39,817 nucleotides of DNA from Chloroflexota bacterium (GTDB lineage: Bacteria; Chloroflexota; Anaerolineae; UBA4142), in the NCBI GenBank assembly GCA_016223105.1, contig JACRPR010000065.1, positions 1 to 39,817 of the forward strand, in the 5' to 3' direction. Position numbers and translations under genes: made by a program. Below the pieces are notes generated by a model, which worked only from the letters and a program-made list of their open reading frames with translations, did not search any database and was not told the origin of the DNA. Below are positions 6,622-14,161 of the stretch, piece by piece. The stretch's first letter is position 1; each line of letters opens with the position of its first letter.

Positions 6622-7443
6622 ATGAAAGTTTACATTTCCGCGGATATGGAAGGCACGAGCGGCGTCGTCCATTCCGATCAAACCGATCCCGCGCATCCCG
6701 AGTATCAACCCGCGCGGCGTTTGATGCTCGCCGAAGTGAACGCGGCGATTGAAGGCGCGCTCGCGGGCGGCGCAACCGAAATTCTCGTGAACGATTCGCA
6801 CTGGGATATGCGAAATCTCGCGATTGAAGATTTGCATCCGGCGGCGCAGTTGTTGAGCGGCACACCCAAACCGGACTCGATGATGACCGGGATCGACGCG
6901 AGTTTCGACCTGGTATTTTTTACCGGCTATCACGCGCGCGCCGGCTCGACATCGGGAATTCTTGATCACACGTACAACGGACCGAACACGGTGCAAGGCG
7001 TGTGGCTCAACGGCGTCGAGGTGGGCGAGTCCGGGATCAACGCCGCGCTCGCCGGCTATTTCGGTGTGCCGGTCGCGCTGATCACCGGCGATCAAACCGC
7101 GTGCGCGCAGGCGAAAGAATTGCTCGGCGCGGATCTCGAAACCGTGATCGTGAAAGAGGCAGTCGGGCGCGTCGCCGCGAAAAATTTGCACCCGACGAAA
7201 GCGCGCGATCTGATTCGCGCTGGTGCGGAACGCGCGCTCAAAATCAAACGCGCACCGTACGTTGTGAATCCGCCGATCACCTTGCGACTCGCGTTCGCGC
7301 GTTCGACGCAAGCGGAGCAAGCATCGTTGATCCCAGGTGTGCAACGCGTCGCGTCGCGCGTCGTCGAACTCACGCTCGACGATTACGCGATCTTGTTCCG
7401 CGCGTTTCGCGCAATGCTGACGCTGGGAAGCATTCAATCGTAA
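6622..7443 (+). CDS. M55-family D-aminopeptidase (DppA-like)
   Basis: This 273-residue protein begins MKVYISADMEGTSGV; D8 and E10 are the first metal ligands of M55 zinc aminopeptidases. Further conserved His-containing segments, NDSHWDMRNL and FTGYHARAG, follow in the usual order. The family releases N-terminal D-amino acids from peptides, for example in cell-wall peptide recycling. GGAGG at 6613-6617 fixes the start. It may be cotranscribed with the upstream MFS gene (23-bp gap) and the downstream membrane protein (10-bp gap). Confidence 0.9.
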   Translation: MKVYISADMEGTSGVVHSDQTDPAHPEYQPARRLMLAEVNAAIEGALAGGATEILVNDSHWDMRNLAIEDLHPAAQLLSGTPKPDSMMTGIDASFDLVFFTGYHARAGSTSGILDHTYNGPNTVQGVWLNGVEVGESGINAALAGYFGVPVALITGDQTACAQAKELLGADLETVIVKEAVGRVAAKNLHPTKARDLIRAGAERALKIKRAPYVVNPPITLRLAFARSTQAEQASLIPGVQRVASRVVELTLDDYAILFRAFRAMLTLGSIQS

Positions 7444-7453
7444 AACGTGAAAC

Positions 7454-9859
7454 GTGATGCGTGATTCGCTCCAACATTTTTTGATTTTAATTGCATACAC
7501 GGTCATCGCCGTCGCGCTGTCATTTCCACTCGCGCTGAATTTCGCGACGGCGATCCCAGGTGTCGAAGGCGACGCGCCCAGTTTTGTGTGGGCGTTGGGC
7601 TGGATGCAACGCGCGCTCGAACTCGGCGAAAATCCATTTCGCACCGATTTCGTTTTCTATCCGCTCGGCGGCGCGACGCAATTGATGTGGGCGATTTCGC
7701 TGATCGCGATCCTGGCATTGCCATTGCAAGCCGCGTTCGGCTTGATTGTCGCGCACAACGCGATGTATTTGATCGCGACGGTGTTGACCGCGTACGGAAC
7801 ATTTCTACTCGCGCGCGAAGTTCTCGCGTCGAGAATTCCAAAACCAAAATTCGCGCCCGACCGCGCCACGCTTCCGCCGTTTCAAACCTTGCTCATCGTT
7901 CAGTTCATCGCGCAACAACGCGCGCTCGCAAATCTAAAATCTAAAATCGAAAATCAAAAATTGATCTTTGCCGCGTTCGTCGCCGGACTCGTGTTCGCGT
8001 TCGCGCCGCTCCGCCTCGGCTACGGACTCGCGTTCTTAAATCTGTTCAACACGCAATTCATTCCGGTTTACGTTTTGTTTTTGATTCGCGCGACGCGCCG
8101 CGCGCATCGGCGCGATGCGTTGATTGCCGGATTATTTTTAGGATTGAACGCGTACATTGATTTTCAGATCGCGGCGTTTTTGATTTTGTTCACCGCGCTG
8201 TACGCGACGTACGTTTTGATCGCGGGCTGGCGCGAGGCGCGATCAAAGTTCGTGGGCTGGATCGTCGGTTGGTTGACCACCGGCGCGCTTGCGCTCGCGA
8301 TTGCCGCGCCGATGCTCGCGATTCTCGCAAACGATTTTGCGTTGGAGGGCGGCAATTACATTCGCGTTTTTCCGATCAAGTACTCGGCGGATCGCTCGTA
8401 CGATTTGCTTTCGTACATCGCACCGCACGCGCAGAGCGCGCTGTACGCGAACACGCCGCTAAAAGTGATCGGCGTCAACGCGGGCGCAAACGCGAACGAC
8501 ACGAGCGCGCTGTCGCCGGATCGTCAAGCGTTTATCGGCTACGCCGCTCTCGCGCTCGCGCTGTACGCGACGATCACACGTTGGCGGCGCGCGCGCTTTT
8601 GGTTTTTCGTTGCGCTCGCGTTCGCGCTGTTCAGTCTTGGTCCCTCGCTTCACGTATTCGGTCGCGATGTTGGCGTCCCACTTCCATTTCTCGCGCTCCA
8701 CGAAATTCCGATCATCAATCACATTCGGATTCCGATGCGGTACGGCGTCATCGTCGCGTTTGCAATCGCGATGCTCGTGGGGATTGCGATTTCAGATTTC
8801 AGATTTCAGATTTCAGATTGGCGGACCGCGCGCAATGTATCACGCATCACGCATTACGTTTCGCGTTTTACGTTTTTGCTCATTCCGATTTTTATTTTAC
8901 TCGAATTCGCATTTTTCCCATACCCGATCCAGTCGTTCACAATTCCAAAAATTTACGAAACGCTCGCGCGCGCGCCGGGCGATTTCACGGTTTTGGAAAT
9001 TCCGACATTCAACTGGCGCGCGGCGGCGACGTTCGAAGCGTATCAACCGATTCACGGCAAACGCATTTTGCGCGCGTACACAAATCGCATTTCGCCGGGC
9101 ATTGCCGAGTATTTCGCGTTTCGCGGCACGCCGATTGTGATGCGCTCTCTGCGCGTGCTTGAAGGCGCGGAAAAAGCCCCGCTCGATCCGGCGGACATCG
9201 CGGAAGACAAAAGTGTGCGCGATGAGGTTCTGCGCTTTTTCGATTTGCGCTACGCAATGGTGCATCGTGATTTTCTCAAAGCAGATGAGGCGCGCGCGAT
9301 TGATCTCTACTTGCGCGAGGTTTTGGGCGCACAGATTGTGGACGACGATGGCGCGATGATTTCCTACGAATTTCCCTTATTTCCCTCCCATCCCCCTGAA
9401 TTGCGGATTGATCTGCGCGAAAATATCGGGCAGATGTACGCCGGACGCGGTTGGCAATTTGAATATCCAAAAGCAAACTGGGAAGGGCAGTTTGATTTTG
9501 TGTGGACAAAGGGCGCGCAAGCGGAAATTTATCTCGTCGCGGATGAAATGTCATTGCGCGGAGCGAACGCGACGAAGCAATCTTCGAGCAACAATGTGGA
9601 GATTGCTTTGCACGCGGAGCGTTCGACTGCGCTCAGGTCGCTCGCAATGACCATTCACGCGTTCGCGGAAACGCCAACGCGCGTCCTGGTTTATCTCAAC
9701 GACGCGCGCGTCGGTGAAATCGCACTGACAAACGCGTGGCAAGATCATCGCATCGAATTGCCCGCGCGCGTACTCAAGTCGGGAATGAATCGCGTGCGTT
9801 TGGATTTCGGCGCGGAGTTGCACGAGACAGTGGGCGTTACGGCAATCAGTATTCAGTGA
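7454..9859 (+). CDS. Large polytopic membrane protein, GT-C glycosyltransferase-like
   Basis: The roughly 800-residue protein has ten or more hydrophobic helices up to about residue 490, then a soluble C-terminal half. The loop after helix 1 (PGVEGDAPSFVWALGW) and the NPFRTDFVFYPLGG region resemble GT-C type membrane glycosyltransferases, but no catalytic motif is certain. The start is GTG 7454 or ATG 7457, inside an ACGTGATGCGTGAT repeat. At least three dispersed repeats are read in frame: 7931-7963, 8788-8819 (encoding SDFRFQISDF) and 9550-9651 (encoding SLRGANATKQSS). The stop codon comes from the CAGTGAACAG repeat. The gene is intact over all of these, so it either tolerates them or is decaying. 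Confidence 0.65.
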   Translation: MMRDSLQHFLILIAYTVIAVALSFPLALNFATAIPGVEGDAPSFVWALGWMQRALELGENPFRTDFVFYPLGGATQLMWAISLIAILALPLQAAFGLIVAHNAMYLIATVLTAYGTFLLAREVLASRIPKPKFAPDRATLPPFQTLLIVQFIAQQRALANLKSKIENQKLIFAAFVAGLVFAFAPLRLGYGLAFLNLFNTQFIPVYVLFLIRATRRAHRRDALIAGLFLGLNAYIDFQIAAFLILFTALYATYVLIAGWREARSKFVGWIVGWLTTGALALAIAAPMLAILANDFALEGGNYIRVFPIKYSADRSYDLLSYIAPHAQSALYANTPLKVIGVNAGANANDTSALSPDRQAFIGYAALALALYATITRWRRARFWFFVALAFALFSLGPSLHVFGRDVGVPLPFLALHEIPIINHIRIPMRYGVIVAFAIAMLVGIAISDFRFQISDWRTARNVSRITHYVSRFTFLLIPIFILLEFAFFPYPIQSFTIPKIYETLARAPGDFTVLEIPTFNWRAAATFEAYQPIHGKRILRAYTNRISPGIAEYFAFRGTPIVMRSLRVLEGAEKAPLDPADIAEDKSVRDEVLRFFDLRYAMVHRDFLKADEARAIDLYLREVLGAQIVDDDGAMISYEFPLFPSHPPELRIDLRENIGQMYAGRGWQFEYPKANWEGQFDFVWTKGAQAEIYLVADEMSLRGANATKQSSSNNVEIALHAERSTALRSLAMTIHAFAETPTRVLVYLNDARVGEIALTNAWQDHRIELPARVLKSGMNRVRLDFGAELHETVGVTAISIQ
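7931..7963. repeat. AATCTAAAATC-type tandem text inside a coding region
   Basis: Units of AATCTAAAATC/AATCGAAAATC interrupt the membrane-protein gene in frame, encoding NLKSKIENQKL between two hydrophobic stretches. The same text occurs between genes at about 6582-6610. Confidence 0.7.
8788..8819. repeat. ATTTCAG x4 tandem repeat inside a coding region
   Basis: Four tandem ATTTCAG units encode ISDFRFQISDF in frame. It is followed to about 8877 by an ATCACGCATCACGCATTACG text repeat, the reverse complement of the one at the start of the same gene (7441-7465). Confidence 0.85.
9550..9651. repeat. GTCATTGCGAG-family palindromic element, intragenic copy
   Basis: It starts GTCATTGCG and ends CGCAATGAC with internal GAAGCAATC / GATTGCTTTG complementarity. 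It has 102 bp, divisible by three, and is read through in the membrane-protein gene. Other copies are at 10561-10666, 22553-22653 and 35013-35086, with a half copy at 39678. Confidence 0.9.
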
Positions 9860-9919
9860 ACAGTAAACGGTGAACAGTGAACAGTGAACTGTTGACTGTT
9901 GACTGTTCACTGCTCACTG
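9854..9919. repeat. CAGTGAACAG-type imperfect palindrome
   Basis: Tandem CAGTGAACAG units face GTTGACTGTT/GTTCACTGCT units. The element includes the stop codon of the upstream gene and fills most of the gap to the thioesterase. Confidence 0.85.
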
Positions 9920-9935
9920 ACCCCTAGGGGTAACA

Positions 9936-10340
9936 ATGGGTAAAGTGATCGAAACAACTTTTCGCGTGCGCTACGCGGAGACGGACGCGAGCGGCGTGGT
10001 GTATCACGCGCATTACATCGTTTGGTTCGAACTGGGACGCGGCGAGTGGTTCTGGCAACAAGATCGCGACTATCATCGCGACGTGGAAGCGCGCGGGCTG
10101 AATTGGCCCGTCGTCGAATTATCGTCGCGCTATCTCGCGCCGGCGCGGTACGGCGACCTGGTCACGGTGCGAACCTGGTTCAAGGAAAGCAAAAGCCGCG
10201 AATTTACACTCGCGTATGAAGTGGTGAACGCGGCGACGCGCCAAAAATTGTGCGAAGGGTGGACGAAACATTTGAACGTGGACGCGCAGTGGCATGTGGT
10301 AAAAATCCCGGACGAGTTGCGCGAATTGATGAGCGGATAA
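9936..10340 (+). CDS. Hotdog-fold acyl-CoA thioesterase (YbgC/FadM-like)
   Basis: This 134-residue protein matches the 4-hydroxybenzoyl-CoA/YbgC thioesterase family in length and in the signature RYAETDASGVVYHAHYIVWFE, with D17 as the catalytic aspartate. It hydrolyses acyl-CoA thioesters in the cytosol; chain-length preference is not evident. AGGGG at 9926-9930 precedes ATG 9936. A hairpin right after the stop (10346-10364) probably ends the transcript. Confidence 0.9.
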   Translation: MGKVIETTFRVRYAETDASGVVYHAHYIVWFELGRGEWFWQQDRDYHRDVEARGLNWPVVELSSRYLAPARYGDLVTVRTWFKESKSREFTLAYEVVNAATRQKLCEGWTKHLNVDAQWHVVKIPDELRELMSG

Positions 10341-10345
10341 AAAAA

Positions 10346-10364
10346 GGGCGGGAGTTTCCCGCCC
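10346..10364 (+). terminator. Rho-independent terminator of the thioesterase gene
   Basis: An 8-bp GC-rich stem (10346-10353 with 10357-10364, 3-nt loop) is followed by CTGTGTTTTT, six bases after the stop codon. Confidence 0.75.
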
Positions 10365-10387
10365 CTGTGTTTTTAATTGATCCACGC

Positions 10388-10543
10388 GCTGTCATTTCGA
10401 GCGAAGCGAGAAATCTCCGCCGATGGATGTTCGATGTTGGAAATTGGCGGTTGGAATGTCATCGAATGTCCAACGTCCAATTTCCAATCGGAATTGTAAT
10501 TGCACAGCCAGCGTTATTTGATCCGCGAATTACGCGAATCTTC
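10388..10543. repeat. Gene-free repeat region
   Basis: It contains a GTCATTTCGAGCGAAGCGAG half element (10391-10410), an inverted pair of GTTGGAAATTGG/CCAATTTCCAA text (about 10435-10490), and the left arm of a 23-bp inverted repeat (10517-10539; right arm 10707-10729, one mismatch). No gene is supported. Confidence 0.65.
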
Positions 10544-10772
10544 GTAACTGCTCAGCCCATGTCATTGCGAGCCGCGAAGCGTTTGCGAAGCAATCCCCAA
10601 TCTGGTCGTTCCGGCATTGTCGCACGGAGATTGCTTCGTCGGCAAAAAACGCCTCCTCGCAATGACAGGGTGAGTAGTAACGAATCTTTGCTAATTTTCG
10701 ATTTATATTCGCGTTATTCGCGGATCAAAATGATTGTTTCGGCTTTCGAATGACGGTGGGCTGAGCAGTTAC
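10544..10772. repeat. Nested palindromic element enclosing a GTCATTGCGAG copy
   Basis: A perfect 16-bp inverted repeat, GTAACTGCTCAGCCCA (10544-10559) with its complement at 10757-10772, bounds 229 bp. Inside lie a 106-bp GTCATTGCGAG element (10561-10666) and the right arm of the neighbouring 23-bp repeat. The outer arms recur around the elements at 22536-22785. Confidence 0.85.
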
Positions 10773-10778
10773 TCGGAA

Positions 10779-11093
10779 TTACGCTAATTTGCGCGCGAGC
10801 GCTTCGGCGGTGCGTTCGCGATGTTCGCCGTGAAATGAAACGAACGTGAGCGGCTCGAAAAATTCGCGGAGCCGGTTGCACGCGCGCGGATTGAGTCGTT
10901 CGGGATTGCCGTCGGCAGTCCAGATCAGCAAATTGCCCCACGCCTTTTCGATCCGATACGGTTCGCGATCGCGATGTTCATTGTCCACCATCGCTTTGAT
11001 CAGTTGCGCGGCAGAATCAAAAATTTTGTCCTGTTCATCGAGCGATTTCGTTCGCAAATCGGTGCGCGATTTCCAGATTTCGACCTGTGGCAT
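10779..11093 (-). CDS. Conserved-looking small protein of unknown function
   Basis: This 104-residue soluble protein is charged, with a central segment KAMVDNEHRDREPYRIEKAWGNLLIWTADGNPERLNPRACNRLREF. No family was recognised. ATG 11093 has GGAGG seven bases upstream on its strand, which supports a real gene. It is transcribed divergently from the NB-ARC ATPase gene, sharing a 160-bp region, and its stop lies seven bases from the end of the nested repeat element. Confidence 0.6.
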   Translation of the reverse strand: MPQVEIWKSRTDLRTKSLDEQDKIFDSAAQLIKAMVDNEHRDREPYRIEKAWGNLLIWTADGNPERLNPRACNRLREFFEPLTFVSFHGEHRERTAEALARKLA

Positions 11094-11134
11094 CTTCGAC
11101 CTCCGGGCGCGCGCTAGCATCCGCGCGCGGCGAG

Positions 11135-11162
11135 ATGACAAAACACACGGTTGTAGTATAAT
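11135..11162 (+). promoter_or_regulatory. Putative promoter of the NB-ARC gene
   Basis: ATGACA (11135-11140) and a perfect TATAAT (11157-11162) are 16 bp apart, 92 bp before the ATPase start codon. Confidence 0.45.
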
Positions 11163-11253
11163 GGAAATGGTTACGATTTATTCACCGAGTACTCACCGGA
11201 AAATCGCCAACTATTCACCGACCGAAAACCGACGCGCGTCTTGACAAACTCGC

Positions 11254-12741
11254 ATGAACAAATTTACGCCTTCGCAAGTCGAAACGCTCCTCAAGTTGGT
11301 GCGCGCGGAATCTATCGAAGCGCTCGCCAATCACATCCACACCCTGCCCGCGCTCAACCACACGTTCACGCTTTTGGCATCGCCGTCCACGCGCGCGGAC
11401 GCGCCGCGCGAACGCGGCTTGTTCGTCAAACAGTTGATCGAACAAGCCATTCATTCGCTCCAGTCCGCCGAACGCGATAGCGATCCGCGCGTTGCGCGCG
11501 GACACACCTTGCTCAGCGCGTTTTACCTCCAACACAAAACCCGCGCCGAAACGCTCGCGCTGATGCAAGTCGCCGGCGGATCGTTTGACCGCGCCAAAGT
11601 GTACGCCATCGCGCGCCTCACCGACGCGCTCAATCAACTCGCCGCGCGCGCGCGCCCGGCAGTGGCAAGTGTTTCCAGCGCGAGCGCGGACGCGCACAAA
11701 TGCCGCCACTTGCCGTACCGACCTTATCGCATTTTGTGGGGACGCGAAACCGAAGCCGATGAGATTTTAACCTGGTTGACCCAAGCCAATGCCCACGCGG
11801 TCGTGTGCATCAGTGGCATGGGCGGCAATGGCAAAACCGCGCTCGCGCGGCACATCGCCGAAATGTGGTGCGCTCTGCCGACGCTGGCGGACGCGCTGTG
11901 GGTCAGCGCGAAACGCGAAGCGCTCATCGGCGCGCAAATTCATTCCGCGCACACGGAACGATTAACCTTTCCCAATTTTGTAGACCAATTGATTTTTCAA
12001 ACCAGGCGCGCGGAGGTCGCGCATAAACCGCTCGCCGAAAAAATTCTCGCGTTGAGCAATTTATTTCGCGAGCAAACGTATTTGATCGTGTTGGATAATT
12101 TAGACGAGTGTGAAAATGAAGTTGCTTTCACACAACAAGTGTTGAACATCCTGGGCAACAGTCGCCTGCTGATCACGAGCCGGCATCAACACACCGACGT
12201 GTTGCCGGTCGTGCGCCCCGCGCATCTCGGCGGACTGCGCGCAGACGATAGTATTCAACTATTGCGCGCGGAATCCGAGTTTCGCAATTTGGCGGAAATT
12301 ACGCGCGCCACGCCGGAGACTCTGCGCGAAATTCACGCGTACACCGGCGGCGCGCCGTTGGCACTGCATCTCGTCATTGGGCAGGCGCACATTTGGCCCC
12401 TGCCGACCGTGCTTACGCATTTGCGGCAGGCGCGCGAACTCGACACGGAATTTTACACTTTCTTGTTCAAGCAGGATTGGCTCTCGTTATCCGACGCGGC
12501 GCAACGCATTTTGATTTACATCGGGCGAATGATTCGCACGTCGGTTACGCACGCGCAATTGCGCTACACGCGCATCGTCAAAAGCGATGTGAACGCCGCG
12601 CTCGAAATGTTGATTCAATTTTCACTGCTCGAGACGAACGGGCTGTTGCTCGAAACGGAAAAACGGTACAGTCTGCATCCGCTCGTGCGGCATTTTGTCG
12701 TCAGTGAATTGCCCAAGTTATGGACAGCGCAAACGATCTGA
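11254..12741 (+). CDS. NB-ARC/STAND ATPase
   Basis: This 495-residue protein has a helical N-terminal region (1-130), then a STAND ATPase core. The core has an NB-ARC entry motif GRETEADEI near 163, Walker A GMGGNGKT (188-195), Walker B LIVLDNLDE (277-285), a LLITSRH sensor and a GGAPLAL motif near 370. A winged-helix-like segment (about 395-490) follows. STAND proteins are signal-gated switches used in regulation, cell death and anti-phage immunity. The sensor repeats expected at the C-terminus are instead encoded by the overlapping TPR gene at 12720. The N-terminal domain type is unrecognised; RAETLALMQVAGGSFDRAKVYAIARL could be a small helical adaptor. No ribosome site is obvious. Confidence 0.88.
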   Translation: MNKFTPSQVETLLKLVRAESIEALANHIHTLPALNHTFTLLASPSTRADAPRERGLFVKQLIEQAIHSLQSAERDSDPRVARGHTLLSAFYLQHKTRAETLALMQVAGGSFDRAKVYAIARLTDALNQLAARARPAVASVSSASADAHKCRHLPYRPYRILWGRETEADEILTWLTQANAHAVVCISGMGGNGKTALARHIAEMWCALPTLADALWVSAKREALIGAQIHSAHTERLTFPNFVDQLIFQTRRAEVAHKPLAEKILALSNLFREQTYLIVLDNLDECENEVAFTQQVLNILGNSRLLITSRHQHTDVLPVVRPAHLGGLRADDSIQLLRAESEFRNLAEITRATPETLREIHAYTGGAPLALHLVIGQAHIWPLPTVLTHLRQARELDTEFYTFLFKQDWLSLSDAAQRILIYIGRMIRTSVTHAQLRYTRIVKSDVNAALEMLIQFSLLETNGLLLETEKRYSLHPLVRHFVVSELPKLWTAQTI

Positions 12742-13682
12742 TCGAATTTTATTCCACCGGGTGTGTGCAATCTGCCGCGCAAAGTTGGTGGGAGTTGTAT
12801 CAAGCGGACGCGCAAATTTTGCGTCAGCCGGATGAACGCGCCAACATTTTATTTTGCATCGAAGAGTGTTCCGCGCAGGAAAACTGGGACTGGGTCGCGC
12901 AGTTTTGGAATCTTACCGAAGATTTGTACAACCTGGGTTATTGGAACGAGTACGAGCAAGTGGATCGCGCGTGTCTGGCGGCGGCGCAAGCATTGGGCAA
13001 CGCAGATATGCAAGCCGCGATTCACGGCGAACTTGGTTGGCTCGCGATTCAGCGCGGCGAATTTCAACGCGCGCGCGCGTGGATCGAATCGTCCCAGCGT
13101 ATTTATGCGCGACTCGGCAACGTGCGTGGGCAGTTGATCGCGCGGCGGTACATCGCGACCATTGCCATGGCGGGACAGGAGTGGTCATCCGCGCGCACGC
13201 AGTTGGAAGAATTACTCGATTCACTCCGCGCGCTGATCGAAACCGGCGATCCTGAATGGCGCGCGTTCGGTGTGCGCCAGAGCGATATCATTCATGACAG
13301 TTTGGGCATCGTTCTGCAACAATTGAATGATTACGCGCGCGCGGAACATGAACTGCAATTGGGATTAGCCGGCGCGCGCGCGCGTGGACCGTTGGCGGTG
13401 GCGACTTCACTCCTCAATCTGGGCAAACTGCGTCTGCGGCAGGCGCGCAATGATGAAGCAGAAAAACTTTTCGCCGAGTGTTGGGCGACTTGTCGCGCGC
13501 ATGAATTTCGCGCGATTGGCGCGGAAGCGCAATTTTATTTGGCGCAGTTGGCGCGCGCGCGCGGCGAAAAACACACCGCGCTCGAACTCGCGCGCGACTG
13601 TTGGCGCGTGTACCAAGCGCTCGGAATGACGACGAGCGTTCAAAAAACCGCGGAGTTTATCGCGACACTCCTCGACAGTTGA
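12720..13682 (+). CDS. TPR-repeat protein, partner or detached sensor half of the NB-ARC ATPase
   Basis: This 320-residue protein consists of tetratricopeptide-type helix pairs (for example AIHGELGWLAIQRGEFQRARAWIES, DSLGIVLQQLNDYARAEHELQLGLAGA, SLLNLGKLRLRQARNDEAEKLF). It begins 22 nt inside the ATPase gene, in another frame. In many STAND proteins the TPR array follows the ATPase in one chain, so this looks like a split two-gene form with coupled translation. A frameshift splitting one gene is the alternative. The reading frame is intact throughout. Confidence 0.82.
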   Translation: MDSANDLIEFYSTGCVQSAAQSWWELYQADAQILRQPDERANILFCIEECSAQENWDWVAQFWNLTEDLYNLGYWNEYEQVDRACLAAAQALGNADMQAAIHGELGWLAIQRGEFQRARAWIESSQRIYARLGNVRGQLIARRYIATIAMAGQEWSSARTQLEELLDSLRALIETGDPEWRAFGVRQSDIIHDSLGIVLQQLNDYARAEHELQLGLAGARARGPLAVATSLLNLGKLRLRQARNDEAEKLFAECWATCRAHEFRAIGAEAQFYLAQLARARGEKHTALELARDCWRVYQALGMTTSVQKTAEFIATLLDS

Positions 13683-13705
13683 ATCGCGCAAGCAGAGGTA
13701 CAACT

Positions 13706-14115
13706 GTGGAAAATGCAAAAAGAAAACGACTTGAACAAAAAGGGTGGAAGCTCGGGAGTGTCGCCGAGTTTCTCAAACTCACTCCCGAAGAATCCGCATA
13801 CAGCGAATTGAAAATCGCGTTAGAAAGTGTTTTGAAATTGACGGTGGTGCGGTTTTTCCAAGCCGCCGATGCGGGCTGGAAAGCCCGCCCCACAAATTTC
13901 AAAACGCTCTCTTAGGTAAAAGTGTTCGCGCGCGTCGTGAACATAATCGCTTGACTCAAATCGAAATGGCGCGCATGCTCAAATCCAGTCAATCTCGTGT
14001 TGCCAAAATCGAAGCGGGCGATGCGTCGGTTTCGCTCGATGTGCGCGTGCATTCGTTGATCGCGCTTGGCGCGACGCGTCGCGACCTCGCGCAAGAGATT
14101 GCCGGGCGCGCCTAA
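13706..14115 (+). pseudogene. XRE-family regulator/antitoxin interrupted by a small inverted-repeat element
   Basis: The GTG at 13706 opens ENAKRKRLEQKGWKLGSVAEFLKLTPEESAYSELKIAL in one frame. The rest of the helix-turn-helix protein, GKSVRARREHNRLTQIEMARMLKSSQSRVAKIEAGDASVSLD, continues at 13915 in another frame. Removing 13823-13914 joins the two exactly into a typical XRE protein of about 105 residues. As it stands, translation shifts and stops at 13915. The intact family is often the antitoxin of HigBA-like pairs; no toxin gene is adjacent. Confidence 0.85.
13823..13911. mobile_element. 89-bp MITE-like element inserted in the XRE gene
   Basis: Its terminal inverted repeats (13823-13839 and 13895-13911) match at 15 of 17 positions. 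It is flanked by a TTA direct repeat (13820-13822 and 13912-13914), consistent with target duplication. A central GCGGGCTGGAAAGCCCGC hairpin lies at 13871-13888. It is too small to encode a transposase. An 8-bp direct repeat (13824-13831, 13919-13926) allows a second, less favoured boundary model. Confidence 0.75.
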
Positions 14116-14128
14116 ATCGCAAAACAAA

Positions 14129-14160
14129 AACCAGGTTTCCCCGAAGGGAGAAACCTGGTT
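14129..14160. terminator. Bidirectional hairpin terminator
   Basis: A 14-bp stem of the ACCAGGTTTC type (14129-14142 with 14147-14160, one mismatch, 4-nt loop) lies between the converging XRE pseudogene and GH18 gene. It is A-rich on the left and T-rich on the right. The same stem sequence recurs at 17765 and 25847. Confidence 0.75.
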
Positions 14161-14161
14161 C

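Noticed and set aside
8788-8819. Possible CRISPR-like array
   Set aside because: Units are 7 bp tandem copies with no spacers; the other text repeats behave the same. No cas gene is present.
10250-10753. 167-codon frame across the repeat region after the thioesterase
   Set aside because: It is made of known repeat text (SLRGA-type and palindrome arms) and starts inside the thioesterase gene.
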